This document shows, in pieces, positions 18,463 to 27,611 of a stretch of DNA of 59,786 bases (the first letter of the stretch is position 1; each line of letters starts with the position of its first letter). This stretch comes from Pseudomonas viridiflava (GTDB lineage Bacteria; Pseudomonadota; Gammaproteobacteria; Pseudomonadales; Pseudomonadaceae), in contig NZ_UWFN01000162.1 in assembly GCF_900602065.1 (NCBI RefSeq), forward strand, positions 1 through 59,786, read 5' to 3'. Made by a program: the position numbers and the translations under genes. Under the pieces are notes generated by a model. That model was not told the DNA's origin and ran no database searches. It saw only the letters and a program-made list of their open reading frames with translations.

Positions 18463-18581
18463 GACCCCTCCCGAATTAGCCGCTTGAAGGTCAAGTAGCC
18501 AATTGGTTCCGATCTATCTTTACGCACCGCCATCAAGTTTTTAACTAAAGCGCTATCGCTCGATAGCCAATCGATCTCACC

Positions 18582-18599
18582 ACTGTCATTTCTGACAGT
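18582..18599 (+). promoter_or_regulatory. Conserved 18-bp palindrome, copy 5
   Basis: ACTGTCATTTCTGACAGT, the perfect consensus, 121 bp upstream of the ATG at 18703. The leader stem follows at 18651–18671. Confidence 0.8.
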
Positions 18600-18702
18600 A
18601 GTTAGAAGAGACGCCTTCTGACAATACTTCCCCAGAGCCATTTAACACCCCTGACATCAGGATGTTGTCAGCCAAACTGCTTGATCCACGCAGGTAACTA
18701 TT

Positions 18703-19785
18703 ATGGACATTCAACCGCAATCCACCCCCGAACGCATCGCAGCCTCGATTACCCGTGTTGTTGATAGCCTGGGAAATTCCATCCCTAATCCCGGCACTAC
18801 TCAAGACACCGTCCTGACCGTCACTGGCAGCGGCACGGCTAGCTCGGTGATTTTTATCTATGACAGCGGCGTGTTATTAACCACCGCCTCGGTGACGATC
18901 AATGGCACCTGGAGCTTTAGTCCTGAGACGTTGGTGTTAGGGCAGCATGTCTTTACCGTTCGAGATTCGCTGGGGGGAGTGGATTCGCCGGAGTGGGTGG
19001 TTACTGTAGGTGTCGTTGCTGTAGGGCCGGAAATCACAACCATCATGGACGCTGCCGGTAACGAAATTCCGGATCAGGGTACTACCGATGACAACAGCAG
19101 CATCACGGTTCTGGGGACTGCAGCGCCCAATCAGCAGGTTGAACTCTTCGATTACCCTGCGTTTAATGGCACCCTGCCGGTCGATGCTAATGGGAGTTGG
19201 AGGTTCCAGGCGTCGAATGTGGGGTTGAAGACATACAGGATCTTCGCCAAGGGCTTGTATGGCAGTCATCCTGAGTCAGCGGTCTGGATTTTTACAGTGC
19301 GTGAACTGGCTTCCGGGACCGAGGATTTTGAAAGTCTAACGCAACACGTTTACCTTTATTATCAAGTTCGAGTTCCGTTACCCAGTGGTCTTTCTGCGAT
19401 ATCGACAACTACTCTAGATAATCCTCAGGATTTATGGGCCTATCTTTCTTATCAGCCAACCGCGACGCCCGGTCAAAAAGGAACGTTGATGGTGGGATGT
19501 ACCACGACTTACGGAAATACGGTTGAGCTTGAATTTGGTGGTCTGATCAGGAGGTTGAGGTTCAGTTATTACTTTTACCAACTGAGTCCGGTTAATGCGG
19601 TGATGCGCTTTTGGGATGAAAGTGGGCGCTTGATTGATACTTATCCACTGAACGTCGGCGACCATCAGCCTGTAGAGGTCACTTTTGATCGGCCTTGTCT
19701 AAAGGGGGAAATTTATGCTGGTAATGTCCCCGGCTCTGGTAGTTCCAGATCGAGTATTCGGTTTGAAAGCTTCCAGTGGTCTTAA
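18703..19785 (+). CDS. Modular Ig-like protein with jelly-roll-like tail
   Basis: 360 residues. The N-module (1–102) is almost identical to that of 16565. A second Ig-like module (~105–200; AAPNQQVELFDYPAFNG…GLYGSHPESAVW) follows. A tail of ~155 residues begins GTEDFESLTQ and ends SIRFESFQWS, and corresponds to the tail of the gene at 2501 (VELEFGG/IEIEFGGE, CLKGEIYAG/CVRCELAID). The tail DNA looks AT-richer than the head, which suggests a different origin. No signal peptide or membrane segment. Probably a binding protein under the common regulator; the ligand is not known. Confidence 0.83.
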   Translation: MDIQPQSTPERIAASITRVVDSLGNSIPNPGTTQDTVLTVTGSGTASSVIFIYDSGVLLTTASVTINGTWSFSPETLVLGQHVFTVRDSLGGVDSPEWVVTVGVVAVGPEITTIMDAAGNEIPDQGTTDDNSSITVLGTAAPNQQVELFDYPAFNGTLPVDANGSWRFQASNVGLKTYRIFAKGLYGSHPESAVWIFTVRELASGTEDFESLTQHVYLYYQVRVPLPSGLSAISTTTLDNPQDLWAYLSYQPTATPGQKGTLMVGCTTTYGNTVELEFGGLIRRLRFSYYFYQLSPVNAVMRFWDESGRLIDTYPLNVGDHQPVEVTFDRPCLKGEIYAGNVPGSGSSRSSIRFESFQWS

Positions 19786-19974
19786 TTGCCTAAGATCAGA
19801 CGAGAAGGGCTAGTGGGACATAACGGACGTTCAAAAGCTGTCGTGGCGAGTAGCGTTAGTAATGATCTCTTAGGTGCTTGGCGCGGACGATTGGGCAGGT
19901 GGTCTTGGGCGTAGTAAATGCTGGCGTGTTTGTGCGGATGTAACCGGTTCAGAATGTGAATCCGGTTTTAGCCA

Positions 19975-20067
19975 GTGGGGCCGGCTTCAGCCGGGAAGAG
20001 GGCAGCCCAGCCAACCCGAGCCCTGCGCCGTAGCACACATCGTTTTCCCGGCTAAAGCCAGTCCCAC
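19975..20067. repeat. REP pair, GTGGGGCCGGCTTCAGCC family
   Basis: Left arm GTGGGGCCGGCTTCAGCCGG, right arm CCCGGCTAAAGCCAGTCCCAC with its last bases at 20067. The ~170 bp before it are homologous to ~24540–24650, which precede another pair of the same family. The 520-bp gap 19786–20307 otherwise holds only the palindrome and leader stem. Confidence 0.82.
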
Positions 20068-20186
20068 GACCCCTCCCGAATTAGCCGCTTGAAGGTCAAG
20101 TAGCCAATTGGTTCCGATCTATCTTCACCCACCGCCATTAGGTTTTTAACTAAAGCGCTATCGCTCAATAGCAAAACGATCTCACC

Positions 20187-20204
20187 ACTGTCATTTCTGA
20201 CAGT
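20187..20204 (+). promoter_or_regulatory. Conserved 18-bp palindrome, copy 6
   Basis: ACTGTCATTTCTGACAGT, the perfect consensus, 121 bp upstream of the ATG at 20308. The leader stem is at 20256–20276. Confidence 0.8.
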
Positions 20205-20307
20205 AGTTAGAAGAGACGCCTTCTGGCAATACTTCCCCAGAGCCATTTAACACCCCTGACATCAGGATGTTGTCAGCCAAACTGCTTGATCCACGCAGGT
20301 AACTATT

Positions 20308-21774
20308 ATGGACATTCAACCGCAATCCACCCCCGAGAGAGTCGCAGCGTCGATCACCCGTGTTGTCGATAGTCTGGGAAATTCCATCCCAAATCCCGGC
20401 ACTACCCAAGACACCGTCATGACCCTCTCTGGCAGCGGCACGGCTAGCTCGGTGATTTTTATCTATGACAATGGCGTGCTTTTAACCACAGCTTCGGTGA
20501 CGATCAATGGCACCTGGAGCTTTAGTCCTGAGACGTTGGTGTTAGGGCAGCATGTCTTCACCGTTCGAGATGGGCCGGGGGGCGTGGATTCGCCGGAGTG
20601 GGTGGTTACTGTGGACTCGGCAGAGCTTGATTTGCGCCCGCCTGCCGTCACTCAAGCCCCCACCGGTACCCTCAATCCGGTGGATGCCATCAACGGTGCA
20701 ACGGTGGTGGTGACTTACGCCATGCAACCCACCGATACCATCGGGATTAGCTGGAACGGGCAGGATAATCTTGTGCCCACTCAGCCCGGCAGCGCGCTCG
20801 GCAGCGTGACGTTTACTATCCCGGCCTCTGCCGTGGCGGCGGTTATCGGTAAAGCCATTCAGGTGTTGTATGCCGTGGTGCGCAATGGGGTGGCTAAACC
20901 TTCAGAGGTACTTGACCTGACGGTTCAGACGCTGGCCCACTCAAACCTGGAAGCACCGAGAATTCTGCAAGCCACTGATGGCTTTCACCTCAACGTTGGC
21001 ACCTTGACTGGCGATGCCGACCTGAAGGTCAAGCCTTGGCCATTCATTGCGGCAGGGCAACTGATCTCCCTCCGGTTTGATGGCACCAAGGCGGACGGTA
21101 CAGCGTATAACTGGGCGCACCCAACCTGGCAGAATCTGCCCATTGGTTCGGCTGGTGAGCCTAGTACGACGGTGGCGTTGAGTAACCTGATGGCGCTGAA
21201 GGACGGTTCGACTATTTCGCCAGTATTTGATGTGTCGTTTGATGATGGATTAACGAAGGTCTTGTTTCCTGTGCGCCCATTAAGCGTTATTCAAGGCAAT
21301 GGCGGATTCGAAGGCTTCGAGACAATAGCGCCAATGCAGATTCCTCGTCTGGGCGGCGTAGTTATTCCCGAAACAGGGATTCGACTCACCTCACTGGGTG
21401 GGACCGATCTTGCAGCCGTAGTTCGTGCAGAGAACCAGCAAGGCGAGCACGGGTTTCAGTATGTGTCTGTCTTCCTCAATAGTGTTGGAGATAGCATGGT
21501 GTATATTGACTTGCCAACTAAAAAATTTAAGACCATTAGGTTCACCCTGTGGGCTGTCACTTATGCTCCTGATTTGCATGCCCAAGTCAGATTTTTAGGT
21601 CCCGATTATGAACATCTTGGTTATCTATCAGTTCAGATACCCCCCGACGGGAGAGTGTCGGAGACGTATACTGCTCCAGGACGAAAACATATATACCAAA
21701 TGAGTGTTAGAGTAGCTGGCAGGGATAGGGCTGAACGTGTGATAGCCTGCGACAGTATCTACTGGTCTGAATGA
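20308..21774 (+). CDS. Modular Ig-like protein, N-module plus two Ig repeats plus tail I
   Basis: 488 residues. The N-module (1–102) is followed by an Ig-like repeat (~105–215; PPAVTQAPTGTLNP…TIGISWNGQDN), a second repeat (~216–330; LEAPRILQATDGFHLNVG) and a ~155-residue tail. The tail starts GFEGFETIAP, contains QQGEHGFQYVSVFLN and FTLWAV, and ends IACDSIYWSE. The middle repeats and tail are paralogous to 22071 and 30014. No signal peptide. The start follows CGCAGGTAACTATTATG. It may be a carbohydrate- or surface-binding protein; this is inferred only from the all-beta modular layout. Confidence 0.84.
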   Translation: MDIQPQSTPERVAASITRVVDSLGNSIPNPGTTQDTVMTLSGSGTASSVIFIYDNGVLLTTASVTINGTWSFSPETLVLGQHVFTVRDGPGGVDSPEWVVTVDSAELDLRPPAVTQAPTGTLNPVDAINGATVVVTYAMQPTDTIGISWNGQDNLVPTQPGSALGSVTFTIPASAVAAVIGKAIQVLYAVVRNGVAKPSEVLDLTVQTLAHSNLEAPRILQATDGFHLNVGTLTGDADLKVKPWPFIAAGQLISLRFDGTKADGTAYNWAHPTWQNLPIGSAGEPSTTVALSNLMALKDGSTISPVFDVSFDDGLTKVLFPVRPLSVIQGNGGFEGFETIAPMQIPRLGGVVIPETGIRLTSLGGTDLAAVVRAENQQGEHGFQYVSVFLNSVGDSMVYIDLPTKKFKTIRFTLWAVTYAPDLHAQVRFLGPDYEHLGYLSVQIPPDGRVSETYTAPGRKHIYQMSVRVAGRDRAERVIACDSIYWSE

Positions 21775-21949
21775 TCCGATTAGTAGAGCCGGTTTAAGTC
21801 AGGAGTTGGTCTGTAGCGGTCCCATCATATACAACATGTCTTATTGTTGTGCGTGTTGCGGCGAATGCCGTTCCTACGGTTTAGGTCTGGCGGTGTTAAT
21901 AACTCACGATGATAGGTGTGGTACTGCGGAATTGCCAAACAACCTAACC

Positions 21950-21967
21950 AGTGTCATTTCTGATAGC
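21950..21967 (+). promoter_or_regulatory. Degenerate copy of the 18-bp palindrome, copy 7
   Basis: AGTGTCATTTCTGATAGC keeps the centre but has lost outer symmetry. It lies exactly 121 bp upstream of the ATG at 22071. The leader stem (22018–22038) is intact. This gene may be less responsive than its paralogues. Confidence 0.65.
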
Positions 21968-22070
21968 AGTTCAAAACGTCCTCGCTTGACGATACGTTAA
22001 CAAGCTATTGACCCACCCTGACATCAGGATGTTGTCAGCCAAACTACCTCGATCCACGCAGGTAACTATT

Positions 22071-23537
22071 ATGGACATTCAACCGCAATCCACCCCCGAA
22101 CGCATCGCGGCCTCAATTTCCCGTATTGTCGACAGCCTGGGCAATACAGTTCTGAACGGTGGCACTACCCAAGATACCGACCTGACCCTCTCTGGCAGCG
22201 GCACGGCTAGCTCGGTGATTTTTATCTATGACAACGGGGTGCTTTTAACCACAGCCTCGGTGACGATCAATGGCACCTGGAGCTTTAGTCCTGAGACGTT
22301 GGTATTAGGGCAGCATGTCTTTACCGTTCGAGATGGGCCGGGGGACGTGGATTCGCCGGAGTGGGTGGTTACTGTGGACTCGGCAGAGCTTGATTTGCGC
22401 CCGCCTGCCGTTACTCAAGCCCCCACCGGTACCCTCAATCCGATGGATGCCATCAACGGCGCAACGGTGGTCGTGACTTACGCCATGCAACCCACCGATA
22501 ACATCGGGATTAGCTGGAACGGGCAGGATAATCTTGTGCCCACTCAGCCCGGTAGCACGCTCGGCAGCGTGACGTTCACCATCCCGGCTTCTGCCGTGGC
22601 GGCGGTTATCGGTAAAACCATTCAGGTGTTGTATGCCGTGGTGCGCAATGGTGTCGAGAAACCGTCCGAGGTACTTAGCCTTACCGTACAGACGTTGGCT
22701 GATTCGGTCCTTGAAGCGCCGAGGATTTTGCAAGCTCCCGATAATATGAATCTAGACGTAGCTGCCCTGACCGCTGATGCAGATCTCAGGGTCAAACCCT
22801 GGCCGTTTATTGCGGCAGGGCAGTTGATCTCCCTGCGTTTTGAAGGCATCAAGGCAGATGGCTCGACATTTAACTGGCCGCATCCTACATGGCAGAACTT
22901 GCCGATTAGTTCTGCGGGAGAGCCGAGTACGACGGTGGCATTGAATAACTTGAAGGAACTCAAGGATGGTTCCACGCTTACGATGGTATTTGAAGTGTCG
23001 TTTGATGATGGATTAACGAAGGTGTTGTTTCCGGTGCGGGTGTTGAGCGTAATTCAAGTAATTTCCGGCTTTGAGGACTTCGAGGCTGCGGCGCTAGGAA
23101 CGATTCCGGTTGAGCCTGGTAGATTATTCCCTTCGGGGCTTAGGATATACTCATATAAGCATCCTAATGATAATAATCCTGTATTATCCGCTGTTGCTCG
23201 CGCCGGAATCCAGCAAGGCGAACACGGATTCCAGTATTTAGCTATCAGGCACTTCAACGTAGGTTATGGGTTGGCACGCATAATACTGCCAAATGGGGGC
23301 GTTAAGAAGGTTACATTGTCTCTCTGGATGGCGAATGGTGTACCTAGGTTTATCTATGTTACATACATATTTCGTGATGGAACAAGGGAGCTTGAGGCGG
23401 TTGCTCTAGGCGTAGAGCCGCAACAGTTCAGCTATACCGCTCCATCAGAGAAGTGTGTAGGGCATATTGAAGTTGGGGGAACAAACGATAGTAGGGATGG
23501 CGTTATAGCCTGCGACAGTATTCGTTGGTCGACATAA
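22071..23537 (+). CDS. Modular Ig-like protein, close paralogue of 20308–21774
   Basis: 488 residues, starting at MDIQPQSTPERI. I prefer this ATG to the one at 22008 because it matches all paralogues and follows CGCAGGTAACT. It has the N-module, two Ig-like repeats (PPAVTQAPTGTLNPMD… and LEAPRILQAPDNMNLDVA…) and a tail from SGFEDFEAAALG to IACDSIRWST containing QQGEHGFQYLAIR. The first ~330 residues are very close to 20308 and 30014; the tail differs more and is AT-rich. No signal peptide. The ~300 bp after it (23538–23836) hold nothing I recognise. Confidence 0.84.
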   Translation: MDIQPQSTPERIAASISRIVDSLGNTVLNGGTTQDTDLTLSGSGTASSVIFIYDNGVLLTTASVTINGTWSFSPETLVLGQHVFTVRDGPGDVDSPEWVVTVDSAELDLRPPAVTQAPTGTLNPMDAINGATVVVTYAMQPTDNIGISWNGQDNLVPTQPGSTLGSVTFTIPASAVAAVIGKTIQVLYAVVRNGVEKPSEVLSLTVQTLADSVLEAPRILQAPDNMNLDVAALTADADLRVKPWPFIAAGQLISLRFEGIKADGSTFNWPHPTWQNLPISSAGEPSTTVALNNLKELKDGSTLTMVFEVSFDDGLTKVLFPVRVLSVIQVISGFEDFEAAALGTIPVEPGRLFPSGLRIYSYKHPNDNNPVLSAVARAGIQQGEHGFQYLAIRHFNVGYGLARIILPNGGVKKVTLSLWMANGVPRFIYVTYIFRDGTRELEAVALGVEPQQFSYTAPSEKCVGHIEVGGTNDSRDGVIACDSIRWST

Positions 23538-23836
23538 TGGTTATGGTCACTGGGTTGTTAATAAAAAATTTGAATAGCCGGTGCAGGGGTATCTACCGCC
23601 GTCTTCGCCATTCAGCGAGGTATTGAAAATAGTGTTTGTGCATGATATTCCGGTAAAGGCCATACGGGATCTTTAAGAGTGGATGTACTTGATAAGTTGT
23701 CGGTCTGAGGAGCGATATGCCCCCAGACTATTCTTCAGGCGGATCAGCCTTGGGCTGAACTCGGTATAGCAAACCTGATAGTGGCGCGTTTCAGCCGCTG
23801 ATTGCTGTAAGGGACTGCCTGAACAGCGGCGCCCCC

Positions 23837-24355
23837 TCAGGCTTTCAACAGGTTGCGTTTCAAGCCCATCCACCATCCACTCCTGCGTCCGCCCCCCACC
23901 TCATCCCGCCGGGGCAACAAACACGGCATATCCCGCAATCGAATCCACGCCTCATCCTGCCAGTGCACAACATTGAGTTCGCCGGTTTGCCATTCCAATA
24001 CCCCCGGCGTCGGGCTGTTGTGGTCTTTCACGTCCGAGCTGTAGCGCAATCTCGGCAGCACGCTATACGTCAGCCATTTGCGCAGGGGCAGGTTGGCGGG
24101 GTTGGGGTGGTAGACGAGCAGGGCGTAGACGGCGGATTCGCTGACTATCAGGGTCTCTTTCACCTCACCGTAGTAGCTCATCATCACGCTGCGGCGTTGG
24201 TCGGGGGCGAGTTTGCGGGTGAAGCGTTCTTCGAGGAACAGGCCCATCATCCGGCCCAGATCCCGGGCGCAAAACCACGCCTGACGATCGATCAGCAAGC
24301 CGTGCAGGTGGTACTTATGGCGGGTGAACACCATGGGTTCGAAAGGCGGTTCCAT
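23837..24355 (-). CDS. Stand-alone BRO-N domain protein
   Basis: 172 residues. Residues ~8–108 match the BRO-N domain known from phage antirepressors and baculovirus BRO proteins: WFCARDLGRMMGL, 'S.yyGEVKETLIVSESAVYALL', then 'LPLRKWLTYSVLPRLR'. The C-terminal part (GELNVVHWQDEAWIRLRDMP) is a short tail ending in a basic stretch. BRO-N domains bind DNA, so a regulatory role is possible. There are no phage genes nearby. A frameshifted fragment of the same 3' end lies at 27612–27711, showing that this gene was involved in the duplications that built the array. Confidence 0.82.
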   Translation of the reverse strand: MEPPFEPMVFTRHKYHLHGLLIDRQAWFCARDLGRMMGLFLEERFTRKLAPDQRRSVMMSYYGEVKETLIVSESAVYALLVYHPNPANLPLRKWLTYSVLPRLRYSSDVKDHNSPTPGVLEWQTGELNVVHWQDEAWIRLRDMPCLLPRRDEVGGGRRSGWWMGLKRNLLKA

Positions 24356-24496
24356 TGCGGTCTGTCCGTATTGGCTTTATTGAGGGACCAAAGGCGTCGG
24401 GAGCTAAGAACACCGCTAAGAAGTGCCGGCATATTCCCCCGAAGGGTCTTGTATTAGCCGACTCCCGACATAACAGACACGTGAAGGCATTATGCA

Positions 24497-24522
24497 CCCG
24501 CGATAAACGAATTTATCGCGGG
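24497..24522. repeat. Perfect inverted repeat
   Basis: CCCGCGATAAA and TTTATCGCGGG flank CGAA: an 11-bp perfect stem and tetraloop. The run after it on the plus strand is CACAAAAAAA, not T-rich, so it is more likely a REP-like palindrome than a terminator. It lies in the 607-bp gap 24356–24962, which has no evident gene. Confidence 0.6.
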
Positions 24523-24650
24523 CACAAAAAAACCGCTGGCTGTCGTGGCGGGTAACGCTTAGCAGAGTTCTTAGGCTCAGGGCGCGCATCATTGGGCAGA
24601 CGGTTTTGCTGGTAAATACTGGCACGTGTGTGCAGATGTGACCGGGGTTG

Positions 24651-24741
24651 GGTGAGACGGGCTCCAGCCGGGAAGGCCACATGTGTGACGAAGAAGATGC
24701 CGAGGCGATAGCAGACGCTTCCCGGCTGGAGCCAGCCCCAC
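24651..24741. repeat. REP pair, GCTCCAGCCGGGAAG variant
   Basis: The left arm GGGCTCCAGCCGGGAAG pairs with CTTCCCGGCTGGAGCCAGCCC. It is related to the pairs at 16232, 18370 and 19975. The sequence before it is homologous to that before 19975. Confidence 0.8.
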
Positions 24742-24909
24742 GATGATCGTGGTGGTGTGGAAAGGTGTGCGATTGGACCGCAAATAAGGCTGTTGCCAGA
24801 ACAAAAGATAACGCTTTGTTCTCTGGTAATTGCCGATTAGTCTAACTTTCATGTTTTTTAGCGTCGTCATTCACCCCTTTATGGACGATACTTCATCTCA
24901 ATCTTCGCG

Positions 24910-24930
24910 CTGACATAAAGCAGTTGTCAG
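24910..24930 (+). promoter_or_regulatory. Leader stem before the short array gene, loop changed
   Basis: CTGACA-TAAAGCAGT-TGTCAG: the stem is identical to the other leaders but the loop lacks GGA. No 18-bp palindrome is recognisable at the expected place ~120 bp before the ATG at 24963, so this gene may have lost the usual control. Confidence 0.5.
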
Positions 24931-24962
24931 GAAAGCTGACTTACGCTAAATGCAGGTGAACG

Positions 24963-25337
24963 ATGGACACTTACTCTCGATTTACTTCCCTTTTCGTCGC
25001 GCTCGATATAACCCGGATAGTTGATGGCAGGTGCAACTCTCTGAAAAATCCCGGCACTACGGCCCGCCCCGATTTGATCCTGTTTGGCCAAGGACCGGCT
25101 AACAAAAAAATGTTTTTTCTGGATAACGGTGTACTGCAGGACATCACTCATATCCTGGATGGAGGCGCGTGGTCGATAAGGATTGATGCCACCAAGGGTG
25201 GCCATAGCTTTAGCGTGTGCACAAGCGATGGAGCGATATCATCGTGCTGGGACATCCTCATCGAAGCATCGCCCCCGGAAAAACCACCGACCTTCAAGTG
25301 GGACGCAGAAAGGGAAATCTACCGGATCGATTGGTGA
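24963..25337 (+). CDS. Short divergent N-module-only array protein
   Basis: 124 residues aligning with the shared N-module (LDITRIVDGRCNSLKNPGTT against AASITRVVDSLGNSIPNPGTT; FFLDNGVLQDIT against FIYDNGVLLTTA). The protein ends soon after the module (PPEKPPTFKWDAEREIYRIDW), with no middle or tail module. It is either a truncated relic or a genuine single-domain member. A usable CAGGTG precedes the ATG. Its divergence from the six near-identical N-modules suggests it has escaped homogenisation. Function unknown. Confidence 0.65.
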   Translation: MDTYSRFTSLFVALDITRIVDGRCNSLKNPGTTARPDLILFGQGPANKKMFFLDNGVLQDITHILDGGAWSIRIDATKGGHSFSVCTSDGAISSCWDILIEASPPEKPPTFKWDAEREIYRIDW

Positions 25338-25497
25338 CCAGGGTGAGCTGTCGCGCGGCAAATATGAAACCCTGTAGAAGTGAGCTTGCTTGCGATAGCG
25401 TCAGGCCCGACAGTAGCTGTTCAACAGATTGACCGTTGTCGCGAGCACATTCACTCTCATCAAATAACACGTAACTATCTGAACTCACACAGAACCT

Positions 25498-25575
25498 GTG
25501 GGACCGAATTCATTCGGGAAGAGGCCATTACATTCGCCGCATTTTTATCGTCAGAAATGCCGCCTTCCCAGTCCC
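25498..25575. repeat. Truncated REP pair within a third partial copy of the cassette upstream region
   Basis: GTGGGACCGAATTCATTCGG is followed by a right arm that has lost its middle (CCTTCCCAGTCCCAC). The surrounding ~25463–25633 matches ~17985–18155 with substitutions, including the downstream words GCGCGACAG and GTGTCAGGGACACCGG. Confidence 0.75.
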
Positions 25576-25705
25576 ACGTCTTCTGTTTGTTGCGCGACAG
25601 CGCGGTGTCAGGGACACCGGGAAAACTCCTACGGCGCACGGCTTCACTCGTTTAATAACGCTACATAACAAATGTTATTGCTAAACATAGCCAATCGATC
25701 TCAGT

Positions 25706-25723
25706 ACTGTCATTTCTGACAGT
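25706..25723 (+). promoter_or_regulatory. Conserved 18-bp palindrome, copy 8
   Basis: ACTGTCATTTCTGACAGT, the perfect consensus followed by AGTT, 124 bp upstream of the ATG at 25830. The leader stem is at 25776–25796. Confidence 0.8.
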
Positions 25724-25829
25724 AGTTGAGACTGGTGTCGTTGGCCAATACTTCCATTCACACCCGTTATCAACCCTGACATCAGGATGTTGTCAGCCAA
25801 ACTACCTCGATCCACGCAGGTAAAACATC

Positions 25830-27479
25830 ATGGACATTCAACTACAAGCCACCCCCGAACGCATCGCGGCCTCGATCACCCGTGTTGTCGATAGTCTGGG
25901 AAATTCCATCCCAAATCCCGGCACTACCCAAGACACCGTCATGACCCTCTCTGGCAGCGGCACGGCTAGCTCGGTGATTTTTATCTATGACAACGGGGTG
26001 CTTTTAACCACAGCCTCGGTGACGATCAATGGCACCTGGAGCTTTAGTCCTGAGACGTTGGTGTTAGGGCCGCATGTCTTTACCGTTCGCGATGAGCCGG
26101 GCGGGGTGGATTCGCCGGCGTGGGTGGTTACCGTGGGCGAGGCCGTGGTAAAGCCGGAGATCACTCTCGTTACGGACTCCAATGGCGAAGTTGCGCACAA
26201 CGGCCCCACGTTCGATACCACAGTCACCCTCAATGGCACGGCCAAAGCCAACGAAGTGGTTGAGCTGTTTCAGGACAGTGCTTTGCAAGGCGACGTGCCT
26301 GTTAATGCCAGTGGCGCATGGACGCGGCCCGTGACCGGTTTGACCGTGAGGAGCCATAACTTTCAGGTACGCGGCCGCTATGACAGCAATCCGGTATCGG
26401 GAGTACGAAGCTTGACGGTATTGGCGTCGGAGGCCCCGACCATCTCCAGCATCAAGGATGCGGCAGGGGTCGAAATTCCACCGAACACCACGACTTTCAG
26501 CGCTAGCGTGACGTTGACTGGCACGGCAGCGGCGGGGCAGCAGGTGCAGATTTTCGACGGCGCGAGCTCGCTAGGCACTGTCACCGCAACCGGCACGACC
26601 TGGACACTTGCGTTGACGGGGCTGTCCTTTAAGGCCTACAGCGTCAAGGCCAAAGGGCTTTATGGCACTAATCCTGAGTCGGCGGTGCGGGTGTTTACGG
26701 TGGCAGTGGCCACAGCACCGACCATCTCCAGTATCAAGGATGCCGCCGGGGTCGAGATTCCTCCGAACACCACGACGTACAGTATCAGTGCAACGTTTAC
26801 GGGTACGGCGGCTGCTGGGCAGCAGGTGCAGATACTGGACGGGACGACGGTGTTGGGAACTGCCACCGCAACCGGTACGACCTGGACGCTTGCATTGCCT
26901 TCGTTGACGGTCAAGGCCTACAGCGTCAGGGCCAAAGGGCTTTATGGCAGTAACCCTGAGTCGGCGGTGCGGACTCTGACCATTCTTCAATCTACTTCCG
27001 GTTTTGAAGACTTCGAGGCAGTAGTCGTGGGAAATATTCCTGTAGGCATTCCCATTACATGTCGCTCTGGGCTCATTCTAAAACTGTTAGTGGCTGGTCC
27101 AGGGGCTGACGGTGGGCAATTACCACGAATCTATCGCCTCTCTAATTCGACCGGACCTGTAACGTGGGGATTGCAGTGGGTATCATTAACCCGATACAGC
27201 GTGCTGGAGCTTAAGTGGACTGGTTTGGCAAAAGATGCCGTATTTGATGTGGCGGCGGTTCATGGAGCTGACTCGCGCGTTACATATTTTGACACTGGCG
27301 GGTCTAGCCTCGGATCTGTTCAAATTCCATTTACCGGAAGCGGTGTCCCCGCCGTCATTGCTCAGGTTAGGTTTACAGCGCCTTCAGGCAGCTACATTGC
27401 ATCTCTGCAAATAACGGTAGGCTACGAACAATCAAATGATGGCGGGTTTGCTGTCGATAATTTCCGTTGGACCGCTTAG
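25830..27479 (+). CDS. Modular Ig-like protein, N-module plus three bacterial Ig repeats plus tail
   Basis: 549 residues. N-module 1–102; three Ig repeats of ~93 residues (ITLVTDSNGEVAHNG…; two near-identical APTISSIKDAAGVEIPPNTT… units); then a ~165-residue tail starting SGFEDFEAVVVG and ending DGGFAVDNFRWTA. The Ig repeats are the same type as residues ~848–1130 of the gene at 4852 (for example AKGLYGSxPxSxxR). The tail resembles that of 32608. The leader CGCAGGTAAAACATCATG supports the start. No signal peptide or anchor. A binding role is inferred from domain type only. Confidence 0.84.
   Translation: MDIQLQATPERIAASITRVVDSLGNSIPNPGTTQDTVMTLSGSGTASSVIFIYDNGVLLTTASVTINGTWSFSPETLVLGPHVFTVRDEPGGVDSPAWVVTVGEAVVKPEITLVTDSNGEVAHNGPTFDTTVTLNGTAKANEVVELFQDSALQGDVPVNASGAWTRPVTGLTVRSHNFQVRGRYDSNPVSGVRSLTVLASEAPTISSIKDAAGVEIPPNTTTFSASVTLTGTAAAGQQVQIFDGASSLGTVTATGTTWTLALTGLSFKAYSVKAKGLYGTNPESAVRVFTVAVATAPTISSIKDAAGVEIPPNTTTYSISATFTGTAAAGQQVQILDGTTVLGTATATGTTWTLALPSLTVKAYSVRAKGLYGSNPESAVRTLTILQSTSGFEDFEAVVVGNIPVGIPITCRSGLILKLLVAGPGADGGQLPRIYRLSNSTGPVTWGLQWVSLTRYSVLELKWTGLAKDAVFDVAAVHGADSRVTYFDTGGSSLGSVQIPFTGSGVPAVIAQVRFTAPSGSYIASLQITVGYEQSNDGGFAVDNFRWTA
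26433..26990 (+). repeat. Internal tandem repeat of Ig-coding units
   Basis: Two 282-bp units start at 26433 and 26715. They share long identical stretches (CCGACCATCTCCAG, GGGCAGCAGGTGCAGAT), which indicates recent duplication or gene conversion inside the gene. Confidence 0.85.
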
Positions 27480-27611
27480 ATGATGCATTGGAAAGTCTCC
27501 AGGCGGGTTTCAGAGTTACTTGGAAACGATGTCCTTCGTTATACCGGTTAAGTGTGCGTCCCCCAGCGACGTTACTTAACCGGCTTGCACTTTTTAACGA
27601 AGCATGTGCCC

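Larger units (their letters stand above)
17824..19011 (+). repeat. Segmental duplication, copy B (~1.19 kb)
   Basis: Nearly identical to 15687–16873, from AATGTTTGTCTGT through the REP cluster, palindrome and leader to the end of the N-module. The gene bodies that follow the two copies are unrelated in their downstream modules, so the duplicated piece is a 'promoter plus N-module' cassette head. Confidence 0.9.

Noticed and set aside
22008..22070. Earlier in-frame ATG for the gene at 22071
   Set aside because: It would include the leader stem and ribosome site in the coding region, and no paralogue has such an extension.
24497..24522. Perfect 11-bp stem as a rho-independent terminator
   Set aside because: It is followed by an A run, not a T run, on the plus strand, and no gene end is close on the minus strand.
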